Part shown: positions 8,262 to 15,337 of the stretch, in pieces
Numbering within the stretch: the first letter of the stretch is position 1
Layout of the letters: each line of letters starts with the position of its first letter
Assembly (NCBI GenBank): GCA_905212085.1
Contig: CAJMDF010000025.1
Span: 1 to 28,012 of the forward strand
Reading direction: 5' to 3'
Origin: an uncultured Clostridium sp.
GTDB taxonomy: Bacteria > Cyanobacteriota > Vampirovibrionia > Gastranaerophilales > Gastranaerophilaceae
Length of the DNA stretch: 28,012 nt
Position numbers and translations under genes: made by a program
The notes under the pieces: model-generated
The model's input: the letters and a program-made list of their open reading frames with translations, nothing else
Databases searched by the model: none
What the model was told of the DNA's origin: nothing

Positions 8262-10805
8262 CTATGTATCAATATTTGTAGCATACACCGCGTTAGCTTC
8301 AATAAAGTTTCTTCTAGGATCAACTTTATCTCCCATCAATATGTCAAACAACTGATCACACAACATAGCATCTTCTACATTTACTTTTAATAATGTTCTT
8401 GTTGCAGGATCCATTGTTGTTTCCCATAACTGTTGAGGCATCATTTCACCTAACCCTTTGAAACGTTGTATTTGTAGGCCTTTTGAACCTCTATCATCAA
8501 TAAATTTCTGGAGTTTTTCAAATGAATTTATTTCGTACTGTTCAGTATCAGTTTCAAGAATTAGAGTATCCTCTTCTTCAATCAAGTAATCTCTAATCAA
8601 TGGATAAGAAGCTTTTAATCTCTTATATTCAGAACTTTTTACGATATTTTGAGTAAGCAATACATGTTCTTCTTCATTGAAATTCAATTGAATAGCATAT
8701 TTTGCATTTTCCGGATTATATTTCAATGAACATACATAATTTGCAGCTTCTTGAATATTATAATTTTTAGCGTGATCTTGCAAATAATGATTTAAGTATT
8801 CAATTACTTCATTCATTTTTGCCTGATCTTCAAAATATTCAGGTTCAATATTAGAACGAACTAATCCTCTTAATACAACAGCAGGATACAAATTCAAAAT
8901 CGGATTATTATAAGAATTATAGAATGTTGACATATTTTTGATTAATTCTAATAACTCATCTCCTGTTTTAACTCTTGATTTAGTTTTATCAGACAAGCTT
9001 AAATTTTTAATACCACGTTCTTTAAGCATTTTATCCAATGCATGTTCATCATACAGATATTCAGAAGTTTTACCTTGAGTAACCTTAAATAGAGGCGGTT
9101 GAGCAATATAAACATAACCGTTTTCAATCAAAGGTCTTGCATATCTAAAGAAGAATGTTAAAAGAAGTGTTCTAATATGCGCACCATCAACATCGGCATC
9201 TGTCATGATAATAATTTTATGATAACGAAGTTTTTCCAAATCAACTTCATCAGGATTTCTGCTGATATTTATACCGAAAGCCTGAACCATTGATTGGATT
9301 TCGTTATTACCGTAAATTTTATCAAGTCTTGCTTTTTCTACGTTTAAGATTTTTCCTCTCAAAGGCAAAATAGCTTGGAACATTCTGTTTCTGCCTTGTT
9401 TTGCAGAACCGCCGGCAGAATCACCCTCAACTATATAGATTTCACACTTTTCAGGTTCTCTATTAGAGCAATCGGCAAGTTTACCAGGTAATGTAGAATT
9501 TTCCAAAACAGATTTTCTTCTTGTTAATTCTCTAGCTTTTCTTGCTGCTTCGCGAGCTCTTTGAGCCTGCAGAGTTTTTTCTATAATAATCTTAGCAATC
9601 TTAGGATTAAATTCTAACCACTCTTGCAATTTGTCACGAACTGCATCTTGAGTAGCCCCCATTGCTTCAGCATTACCTAATTTTTCTTTTGTCTGACCTT
9701 CAAATTCAGGGTTAGGGATCTTAACACTTACAATAGCTGTCAAACCTTCCCTTACGTCTTCACCTGACAAGTTTTGATCAGAATCTTTTAAAATATTATT
9801 TTTTCTTGCGTAATCATTAAATACACGAGTCAAAGAGTTTCTGAACCCTGTCAAATGTGTACCGCCAGAATGCGTATTAATATTATTTGCGAATGATAAA
9901 ACGCTTTCACTATATGCATCTGTATATTGCATTGCAACTTCGATTTGCATACCATCTACAACTTTATCAATATAAATCGGTTTGTCATGTAATACATTTT
10001 TATTTTGATTCAAGAATTCAACATAACTTGCAATACCACCAACATAGTGGAAAATTTCAGTTTCTTCTGTATGAGCATTCGTAAATACAATTTTCAAACC
10101 TTTATTCAAAAATGCCATTTCACGTAATCTGTTTGCAATTACATCGCAGTCAATTTCTGTAGTTTCGGTAAAAATTTCAGGATCAGGCCAAAAAGTAGTT
10201 TTTGTACCTGTTTTATCTGTAGCTTCACCCTTTTCAACAGGAGAAAGAGGTTCACCTCTCATATATTCTTGGCGCCATACAAAACCTTGACGAGAAACTT
10301 CTACACGATATTTTTCTGACAATGCGTTTACAACAGATGCACCAACACCGTGAAGACCGCCTGATACCTTATAGCCGCCATCTCCGAATTTTCCGCCTGC
10401 GTGTAATACAGTGTGAACAATTTCCAATGCAGATTTTCCTGTTTCCGGTTTTATATCAACAGGAATTCCACGACCGTTGTCCTCAACGGTTACGCTATTA
10501 TCCTTGTTTACCGTTACATGAATATCTGTACAAAAACCTGCCAAAGATTCATCAATAGAGTTATCTACAATTTCGTAAATACAGTGGTGAAGACCTCTTT
10601 GAGAAGTTGAGCCGATATACATACCGGGTCTCATTCTTACAGCTTCTAATCCTTCTAAAACTCTAATATTACTCGCATCATAAGATTGGGAAGTTTTTGT
10701 CTCAATGGCTTCATCATTATCCGGAAGCTCATTAACTTCAATCTTTTCTACAGGCTGCGCCTGTGTGTTATTCTCATTAGTTACTTCTGTAATTCCATCA
10801 GCCAT
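8262..10805 (-). CDS. gyrB: DNA gyrase subunit B, with E. coli-type insertion
   Basis: 847 residues. The ATP-binding GHKL domain holds MRPGMYIG (58-65), EIVDNSIDE (78-86), EDNGRGIPV (108-116) and GGLHGVGASVV (149-159). The QTKEKLGN loop is at 371-378. The TOPRIM domain has IVEGDSAGGSA (458-468) and TDADVDG (535-541); QRFKGLGEM is at 780-788. About 200 residues separate the TOPRIM Asp motif from QRFKGLGEM, far more than in the roughly 640-residue gyrases. It therefore carries a large insert at the position where E. coli GyrB has one. The first 45 residues are an acidic, poorly conserved extension. Together with GyrA it supercoils DNA. A GGGGAG ribosome site lies about 12 bases before ATG. gyrA is not in the window. 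Confidence 0.97.
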   Translation of the reverse strand: MADGITEVTNENNTQAQPVEKIEVNELPDNDEAIETKTSQSYDASNIRVLEGLEAVRMRPGMYIGSTSQRGLHHCIYEIVDNSIDESLAGFCTDIHVTVNKDNSVTVEDNGRGIPVDIKPETGKSALEIVHTVLHAGGKFGDGGYKVSGGLHGVGASVVNALSEKYRVEVSRQGFVWRQEYMRGEPLSPVEKGEATDKTGTKTTFWPDPEIFTETTEIDCDVIANRLREMAFLNKGLKIVFTNAHTEETEIFHYVGGIASYVEFLNQNKNVLHDKPIYIDKVVDGMQIEVAMQYTDAYSESVLSFANNINTHSGGTHLTGFRNSLTRVFNDYARKNNILKDSDQNLSGEDVREGLTAIVSVKIPNPEFEGQTKEKLGNAEAMGATQDAVRDKLQEWLEFNPKIAKIIIEKTLQAQRAREAARKARELTRRKSVLENSTLPGKLADCSNREPEKCEIYIVEGDSAGGSAKQGRNRMFQAILPLRGKILNVEKARLDKIYGNNEIQSMVQAFGINISRNPDEVDLEKLRYHKIIIMTDADVDGAHIRTLLLTFFFRYARPLIENGYVYIAQPPLFKVTQGKTSEYLYDEHALDKMLKERGIKNLSLSDKTKSRVKTGDELLELIKNMSTFYNSYNNPILNLYPAVVLRGLVRSNIEPEYFEDQAKMNEVIEYLNHYLQDHAKNYNIQEAANYVCSLKYNPENAKYAIQLNFNEEEHVLLTQNIVKSSEYKRLKASYPLIRDYLIEEEDTLILETDTEQYEINSFEKLQKFIDDRGSKGLQIQRFKGLGEMMPQQLWETTMDPATRTLLKVNVEDAMLCDQLFDILMGDKVDPRRNFIEANAVYATNIDT

Positions 10806-10910
10806 ATTATTTATATTCTCCCCTTAATTAGACTAATTCCCTTGATTATATTGTAGCATAAACATATTCTTTTAGCATATTTATGACAAAATTTAACAGA
10901 ACTTAAACTC

Positions 10911-10938
10911 TTGAAAAACTCTAAAAAATATTTATAAT
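10911..10938 (+). promoter_or_regulatory. Promoter of the prepilin-like gene
   Basis: TTGAAA at 10911-10916, a 16-base spacer, TATAAT at 10933-10938. The ATG at 10948 is only 9 bases past the -10, so the transcript would begin at or within about 3 bases of the ATG. There is no ribosome site. Confidence 0.65.
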
Positions 10939-10947
10939 TAATTTACA

Positions 10948-11756
10948 ATGATAAATTTGCTTATAAAAAAAGAATATTTGCTTTTACTCTTGCAGAAGTT
11001 TTGATCACTTTAGGAATAATCGGTGTAGTAGCAGCAATGACTTTACCAACGGTTATTAATGAAACAAGAAATAAACAACACGTTGTTGCATTCAAAAAAA
11101 TGTACTCCAATTTTTCAAATGCAATTATGCTGTTTAAATCAGACAAAGGCTGTGACGGACTTGATATTGCGACTTGTATAGAAGGAATGGGATACGGAGA
11201 CAATAATTGTGAAGCATTCAAAGAAGTCGCTAAACAAATGAAATATCTTGACATGACAGATAATAGCGCAAATGCAAGCTGCATCCCTGATAAAAGTTAT
11301 AATTATTATGGAGAAGAAGTTTCTAACGGCTACGGAATGATAAACAAAACAGGAATTGGATGTTTTTATGCACTTTCTGATGGTATGATTTTTAACGTTG
11401 ATGTAGATCCAAACGCTTTCAAAGTATTTATAGATACAAATGGTAAAAAAGGGCCAAATAGAACAGGTAAAGATGTACACGCATTTACTGTTGGCTGTGG
11501 AGATATTAACGCTGATCTTACAACAATATGCTTAAATTCACACAAAGACATTTTTCCTTTCGTAAGCGGAACCTTCCCAAGTGAAGTAACCAAAGGCTTA
11601 TGTTCTATGGAAAGTTATCTAAAAGGAAACTGTAAACAAGATAATATGTTCCCAAATGAATACGGCGGAGCATCACCTTCTTCATATATTTTAATTATGG
11701 ATAAATTACCTAACTATAGTGAAATTTCAGGAAAAGTTTCAGGGTTTAAGCCATAA
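10948..11756 (+). CDS. Type IV prepilin / pseudopilin-like protein, start out of frame
   Basis: The main frame encodes a class III signal with prepilin peptidase site IFA|FTLAEVL (Glu at +5), a hydrophobic helix ITLGIIGVVAAMTLPTVI, and then a Cys-containing globular domain of about 230 residues. That domain includes an FIDTNGKKGPNRTGKDVHAF segment typical of Asp/Gly-rich pseudopilins. The protein should be processed and assembled in a pilus or type II-like fibre. The frame has no ATG, GTG or TTG upstream of the leader: it opens after a stop at 10935. The only ATG, at 10948, is in the -1-related frame and meets TGA at 11002. A7 at 10965-10971 lies between. One extra A there, or -1 slippage on it, joins the ATG to the pilin frame. 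Alternatives: a rare ATT start at 10941, a mutation, or an assembly error. Confidence 0.75.
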
Positions 11757-11831
11757 CAATACCCTTATGAGTAATAAAAAATTTCATAATACCCTTTATA
11801 TTATCTTTGTAAAAATTAAAGGAGTATTGTT

Positions 11832-12125
11832 ATGGGAAAAAACCTTTTAAAATCTATCAAAAAAATTATTGATGATAGTGGCTCAAACAAGATTACAATA
11901 TTTACAAGCCATTTAAAAATTGATGGAGAACTTTTTTTACCGGAAGGAAAATGCGAAGAATGCCATGATGACTTTATTACATTAGAAAACGCTTTAGTTT
12001 GCAGACTTTCGGATTATTGCAAATGTGATGGTGAAAAATGCGAATGCAATGATTATGTATGTTTTAAATATGATTGGTTAAACATTTCAATCGATAATAT
12101 TGTCGCATTTAGTATTATCAAATAA
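11832..12125 (+). CDS. Small eight-cysteine cytosolic protein, unknown
   Basis: 97 residues, not recognised. The ribosome site AGGAG is strong and well spaced, so the gene is very probably real. Cysteines are C41, C44, C57, C63, C65, C70, C72 and C77, in pairs such as CEEC and CECNDYVC, enough for one or two metal sites. There is no signal peptide. The flanking strands (TIFTSHLKIDGELF, DDFITLENALV, LNISIDNIVAFSII) alternate hydrophobic residues like a small beta barrel of the Sm type, with the Cys-rich part as an insert. That is a guess from pattern only. It lies after the prepilin gene, ending at a terminator shared with the convergent HD-GYP gene. Confidence 0.65.
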   Translation: MGKNLLKSIKKIIDDSGSNKITIFTSHLKIDGELFLPEGKCEECHDDFITLENALVCRLSDYCKCDGEKCECNDYVCFKYDWLNISIDNIVAFSIIK

Positions 12126-12140
12126 TATACAAATACAACA

Positions 12141-12166
12141 GAGCCGCCAATTTCAATTGACGGCTC
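12141..12166 (+). terminator. Terminator between convergent genes
   Basis: GAGCCGCCAATT and AATTGACGGCTC form an 11-of-12 stem with a tight loop. TTTC follows on the plus strand, and a moderately T-rich stretch follows on the minus strand. It likely serves both the 97-residue gene and the HD-GYP gene. Confidence 0.65.
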
Positions 12167-12188
12167 TTTCAATATATAAAATGGTTGA

Positions 12189-13442
12189 TTATTTTACAAT
12201 ATCTGCCAATGCATTAATAACTACAGGATCCCATTTTGAAGCTGCTTCTGACTTCATTATTTCTAATGCTTTATCAATAGGCATTGCTTTTCTATATGGC
12301 CTGTCAGATGTCATAGCTGAATATGCATCTGCTACCGCAATAATTCTTGAACCAAACGGGATTGACTGACCTTTTAATCCCTCTGGAGAACCAGAGCCAT
12401 CATATCTTTCTTTTTGATAAGTTATATATGGAACAACTTCAGACAAGAAATTAATGTTCATTAATAAATGAACTCCAATATTTGCATGTTCTTGAATTTT
12501 TTTCAATTCATCCGCTGACAATTTACCGTTTGTAGTAAAGATTTTTTCAGGAAGTGCAATTTTACCGATATTTTGCAACAGACCTGCATAATATATCAAA
12601 TCAGTTGTTTTTTCATTCAATCCTAATTGTTTGCAAAGTTGTCTTGCAAGTTTTGCAGTATTTTTAGAATGAGAAACTTTATATCCGCCTTTTGTATCTA
12701 CAGCATTTGCAAGATTTTCAACAAAACTTTGCTGATAATCACAAAGATCACCAATTAAAGCAGTTAACTCCGCTCTCATATGTTGTAGACCTGAAACAGA
12801 AGAAGATTCATCATTAATTAATTTATTTGTTTCATCAATAGTATGTTGTAAAGTCATTGAAGTAGCAAATAATACTGCAATACTCTCAACTAAATCAATG
12901 TATTCACGATTAATTTGTTCTGAATTTTCTAAGATAATTACACCTGTAGACTTTATGTTACAGTGCATTGGAATCACTGTAAAATCCTTATCAAACACAG
13001 ACTCCTTTGTCAAAAATGCACGTCCTGCCTGTGTAGTTTCATCAATTTTAAATTTCTCAATATTATTTGATGTTGAACCTACAAGTTCTAATTCATTATT
13101 TTTTTCAAGATAAATATGGCATGCCTGAATTTCTAACATTTGTTTAACTGAATGAGCAATTGATGTATAAATTGCCTGTTCTTCAGACTTATCGAAACTC
13201 AATACACACAATGTATTTTGCAACGAATATATAGTAACCAATTCTTTTAACTGATTTATCAAACCTGATTTTTTATCTTTCACACTATTTCCGATTTTTC
13301 TTGCCAAATCTTCTGAAATCAAATTTTCAGCAATAAAATCTCCTAAATTAAGCGCAAAAATTTCTTCAATAGGGTCTTCACCTATTAAATAATCAGATTG
13401 TGAAAAGAGGGACACACCATTTTTATTCTCTTCGTTTTTCAT
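12189..13442 (-). CDS. GAF-like plus degenerate HD-GYP domain protein
   Basis: 417 residues. Residues 85-200 look like a GAF sensor domain, and 245-417 are an HD-GYP domain by overall sequence (EHANIGVHLL, DGSGSPEGLKGQSIPF, SRIIAVADAYSAMTSDRPYRKAM). The metal-site residues are largely lost. The HD of the LLHDIGKI motif is Q290-N291, the HHE before the DGSG block is Q343-K344-E345, and the GYP signature is GSP (S352). H258 and H319 remain. HD-GYP enzymes hydrolyse cyclic di-GMP with two or three metals, so this one is probably inactive and may bind a ligand or partner. The start has AAGGAAAA. It lies downstream of rsmH and ftsL-like on the same strand, after a 116-base gap. Confidence 0.85.
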   Translation of the reverse strand: MKNEENKNGVSLFSQSDYLIGEDPIEEIFALNLGDFIAENLISEDLARKIGNSVKDKKSGLINQLKELVTIYSLQNTLCVLSFDKSEEQAIYTSIAHSVKQMLEIQACHIYLEKNNELELVGSTSNNIEKFKIDETTQAGRAFLTKESVFDKDFTVIPMHCNIKSTGVIILENSEQINREYIDLVESIAVLFATSMTLQHTIDETNKLINDESSSVSGLQHMRAELTALIGDLCDYQQSFVENLANAVDTKGGYKVSHSKNTAKLARQLCKQLGLNEKTTDLIYYAGLLQNIGKIALPEKIFTTNGKLSADELKKIQEHANIGVHLLMNINFLSEVVPYITYQKERYDGSGSPEGLKGQSIPFGSRIIAVADAYSAMTSDRPYRKAMPIDKALEIMKSEAASKWDPVVINALADIVK

Positions 13443-13503
13443 GAAATTTTCCTTACATACATGCCTTCAAAATTATTTACGGCACAACTTAAAAAAAACT
13501 TTA

Positions 13504-13535
13504 ATGAATTTTACAAAAATTCATACTTTAGTATG
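13504..13535 (-). repeat. AT-rich hairpins between ftsL-like and HD-GYP genes
   Basis: ATGAATTTT (13504-13512) and AAAATTCAT (13516-13524) form a perfect 9-base-pair stem with a 3-base loop, next to CATAC-TTTA-GTATG (13522-13535). On the minus strand a T8 run follows after a few bases. This may be a weak terminator of the rsmH-ftsL unit. Confidence 0.4.
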
Positions 13536-13558
13536 GGAAATTTCAAACAAAAGTATAA

Positions 13559-14029
13559 TTAATATCCGATAGCCCAATTAAAAGAAGCTGTTTTTTCAGT
13601 CTTTTTATCAACAGCAACAGGCGAATGAACAGCTTGCACTTCAATTACCTTGGCAGCTTTTTGGAGCATGTTATACTGCATCATTTTGCTATCAACATTA
13701 TTAAATGACTTCAAACGATCCAACTGATTTTGTAATTCAGCATTTTCATCATTCAAAGTAGTAATCTGACGACTAAGTTTATTCAAAGTAAGCTCATTTG
13801 ACATTGCAAAATAATAACCGATAAAAGCTACTATTACGGCTATACCTAATAATCCGCATAATGTTTTATTAACTTTTCTGATAGCCATAGCTTTTTGTGA
13901 AATCTCCTTTTGAAAATAACCTTCAATTACTTGATTGTCTTCTCTTATCGGATTATTTACGTATGATTTACTATAATAATTTTCTTCCGATACTACTAAT
14001 TCTGATGTTCTTACTCTTGCTGTATTCAA
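13559..14029 (-). CDS. FtsL-like division protein (single-pass, coiled coil)
   Basis: 156 residues. Cytosolic N-terminus of about 55 residues, one membrane helix at about 57-76 (TLCGLLGIAVIVAFIGYYFA), then a heptad-like coiled coil at about 78-108 (LSRQITTLNDENAELQNQLD) and a short periplasmic tail. This topology, size and the place immediately after rsmH (27 bases) match FtsL, the division protein that pairs with FtsB/DivIC. Sequence conservation in FtsL is weak, so the name rests on position and topology. The start is TTG at 14029; no good ribosome site is seen, so coupling to rsmH is likely. Confidence 0.65.
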   Translation of the reverse strand: MNTARVRTSELVVSEENYYSKSYVNNPIREDNQVIEGYFQKEISQKAMAIRKVNKTLCGLLGIAVIVAFIGYYFAMSNELTLNKLSRQITTLNDENAELQNQLDRLKSFNNVDSKMMQYNMLQKAAKVIEVQAVHSPVAVDKKTEKTASFNWAIGY

Positions 14030-14056
14030 TTTTCTACCCCAGGTTCTAACCTCACC

Positions 14057-14992
14057 CTAGTGCCTTATACATCTAGCTATTCTGAGTTTGGCACTTCTTG
14101 AAGGAGGATTTATTTTTATCTCCTCTTCACTCGCTGTAATCGGTTTTTTGTTTACCAGTTCCAATATCGGAGGCGGACAATGACATATCATTTGAGATTT
14201 ATCACAATGGCACCTCTGCGAGTGATATTTAAATAAGTGTTTCACGATTCTATCCTCTAAAGAGTGAAAACTTATTACACTTATTATAGCACCAAAGTCC
14301 AACAAATCCAACACATCATTCAGAGTATTTTTTACATTTGTTAACTCTTGATTAACTTCTATACGAATTGCTTGGAATACGCGGGTTGCAGGGTGAATTG
14401 AAGATTTTAAATGAGGAGTGCAATTCACAATTAAATCAGCCAATTCAACAGTTGTTTCAAGCTTTTTCAACTTTCTTTGTTCAACAATTTTTTTTGCAAT
14501 TCTTTTTGAAAATCTTTCCTCTCCATATTCAGAAAAAATTCTCACTAAATCATCTTCGCTATAAGAATTCACAACATCATAAGCTGAAAAATCAGCATCC
14601 TGATTAAATCTCATATCCAAAGGAGCTTCTTTAGAAAAAGAAAAGCCTCTTTCACCTTTGTGAAACTGATGATATGATGCGCCTAGATCAAAAAGCACTC
14701 CACCTGTAATTTTTTCAATACCAAGATTATGTAACACTTTTTTAATATTTACATATGAATCTTTAACTATTGTTAAATTCTCGTAATCTTTTAATCTTTC
14801 AGAAGCAGCTCTAATAGCATCGTCATCAACATCAAAGGCTATTAATTTTCCATCAGGCTGAATTCTGCTCAAAATTAAACCGCTATGACCGCCACCGCCT
14901 AATGTGCAATCAACATAAATCTTTCCATTCTCACACTGAAGCGCATCTACAGCCTCATTTTTCATTACTGTATAATGTGTAAATTCTTCCAT
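14057..14992 (-). CDS. rsmH: 16S rRNA (cytosine(1402)-N4)-methyltransferase
   Basis: 311 residues from the ATG (a TTG two codons upstream is less likely). Motifs: VDCTLGGGGHSGLIL (SAM-binding loop), FDVDDDAI, DLGASYHQFHKGERGFSF, RFNQDADFSAYDVVN, RVFQAIRIEVNQEL, SVISFHSLEDRIVKHLF and PPSRSAKLRIARCIR. It methylates the P-site nucleotide C1402 of 16S rRNA. In most bacteria it follows mraZ and heads the dcw division cluster. Here mraZ is absent, but a small AbrB-fold gene is divergent upstream. No ribosome site: an extended -10 (TGTTACAAT) ends 6 bases before ATG, which suggests a leaderless message. Confidence 0.97.
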   Translation of the reverse strand: MEEFTHYTVMKNEAVDALQCENGKIYVDCTLGGGGHSGLILSRIQPDGKLIAFDVDDDAIRAASERLKDYENLTIVKDSYVNIKKVLHNLGIEKITGGVLFDLGASYHQFHKGERGFSFSKEAPLDMRFNQDADFSAYDVVNSYSEDDLVRIFSEYGEERFSKRIAKKIVEQRKLKKLETTVELADLIVNCTPHLKSSIHPATRVFQAIRIEVNQELTNVKNTLNDVLDLLDFGAIISVISFHSLEDRIVKHLFKYHSQRCHCDKSQMICHCPPPILELVNKKPITASEEEIKINPPSRSAKLRIARCIRH

Positions 14993-14998
14993 ACCCAA

Positions 14999-15007
14999 AT
15001 TGTAACA
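14999..15007 (-). promoter_or_regulatory. Extended -10 just before rsmH ATG
   Basis: Minus-strand TGTTACAAT (TG at 15007-15006, TACAAT at 15004-14999), then 6 bases and the ATG at 14992. This spacing would start transcription at about the A of the ATG. It lies directly downstream of the sRNA terminator. Confidence 0.5.
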
Positions 15008-15008
15008 T

Positions 15009-15036
15009 AAAAAGAGCAGACGTGGGGTGCCTGCTC
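15009..15036 (-). terminator. Rho-independent terminator of the candidate sRNA
   Basis: On the minus strand GAGCAG (15036-15031), an 11-base loop containing CACCCCAC, CTGCTC (15019-15014), then five T (15013-15009). It ends 17 bases before the rsmH ATG and could act either as an sRNA terminator or as an attenuator. Confidence 0.8.
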
Positions 15037-15109
15037 AAGTATTCAATACTTCCAGCAATAACTAGTTGAAAAGCCTCCAAACATACTTTTAATGGTTTAA
15101 TGTCTGGTT
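15009..15109 (-). ncRNA. Candidate small RNA or rsmH leader, about 100 nt
   Basis: Minus-strand unit with its own TTGACA promoter (start about 15109) and its own terminator. Three hairpins can be drawn: 15107-15100 with 15084-15077 (8 pairs including one G-U), 15051-15046 with 15042-15037 (AAGTAT/ATACTT, triloop), and the terminator with a C-rich loop. There is no open frame of note. It does not look like tmRNA, 6S, SRP RNA, RNase P RNA or a tRNA. It may be a trans-acting sRNA with a C-rich loop, or a leader controlling rsmH by termination. Precedent: a conserved mraW-upstream RNA motif has been described in Actinobacteria; I see no shared sequence and do not claim homology. Confidence 0.6.
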
Positions 15110-15112
15110 AGA

Positions 15113-15140
15113 AATATAATATTACATCTAATATTATATT
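15113..15140. promoter_or_regulatory. Perfect 28-base palindromic operator candidate
   Basis: AATATAATATTA (15113-15124), spacer CATC, TAATATTATATT (15129-15140): 12 of 12 bases match. It covers the -10 and spacer of the minus-strand sRNA promoter and the -35 region of the plus-strand AbrB-like promoter. No T run follows, so it is not a terminator. It is placed as an operator for a dimeric regulator. Confidence 0.6.
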
Positions 15141-15145
15141 GTCAA
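15116..15145 (-). promoter_or_regulatory. Promoter of the candidate sRNA
   Basis: Minus strand TTGACA (15145-15140), an 18-base spacer, and TATTAT (15121-15116). Expected start near 15109. Confidence 0.6.
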
Positions 15146-15146
15146 G

Positions 15147-15152
15147 TATAAT
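15147..15152 (+). promoter_or_regulatory. -10 box of the AbrB-like gene
   Basis: TATAAT one base away from the -35 of the divergent promoter. Expected start is about 15159, just before AAGGAA at 15161-15166. No good -35; that position lies in the palindrome. Confidence 0.5.
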
Positions 15153-15171
15153 GTAAGTATAAGGAAATAAA

Positions 15172-15336
15172 ATGTATAGAAAACTAATGAGAAACGGCAA
15201 CGGCTGGGCACTTACCGTAAATAAAACAATTCTTGAATTGTTAAAAGTGAACCCTGAAACAGATTTAGTTGAATATACTATTGAAGCAGGAAAATTAATT
15301 ATCACGAAAAGTGATAAGAAACGTTCTGATATTTAA
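15172..15336 (+). CDS. AbrB/MazE/SpoVT-type small DNA-binding protein
   Basis: 54 residues. The sequence follows the swapped-hairpin AbrB pattern: MYRKLMRNGNGWALTVNK (the G-N-x-W/S block followed by a strand), then ILELLKVNPETDLVEYTI and EAGKLIITKS as the closing strands. Such proteins form dimers that bind palindromes and often repress their own promoter; many are antitoxins or, like MraZ, division-cluster regulators. AAGGAA lies 5 bases before ATG. No toxin gene follows on the same strand. The gene is divergent from the sRNA and rsmH with a shared palindrome. It ends one base from the stop of the convergent 69-residue gene. Confidence 0.8.
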   Translation: MYRKLMRNGNGWALTVNKTILELLKVNPETDLVEYTIEAGKLIITKSDKKRSDI

Positions 15337-15337
15337 T

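Noticed and set aside
10845..10850. TATAAT on the minus strand as the gyrB promoter
   Set aside because: The -10 is perfect but no -35 lies at a workable distance and no extension is present. Possible, but too weak to list.
11139..11593. Minus-strand frames opposite the prepilin-like gene
   Set aside because: Shadows of the pilin frame; they lack ribosome sites and family patterns.
12100..12369. 89-residue plus-strand frame over the end of the HD-GYP gene
   Set aside because: It runs across the terminator at 12141 and is mostly antisense of the HD-GYP C-terminus.
15113..15140. The palindrome as a terminator
   Set aside because: It is almost pure AT, has no T run after it, and sits between two promoters; an operator fits better.
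15108..15305. 65-residue frame on the minus strand over the AbrB-like gene
   Set aside because: It is a shadow of the AbrB-like gene, which has a ribosome site and a family pattern. It also covers the promoter and palindrome.
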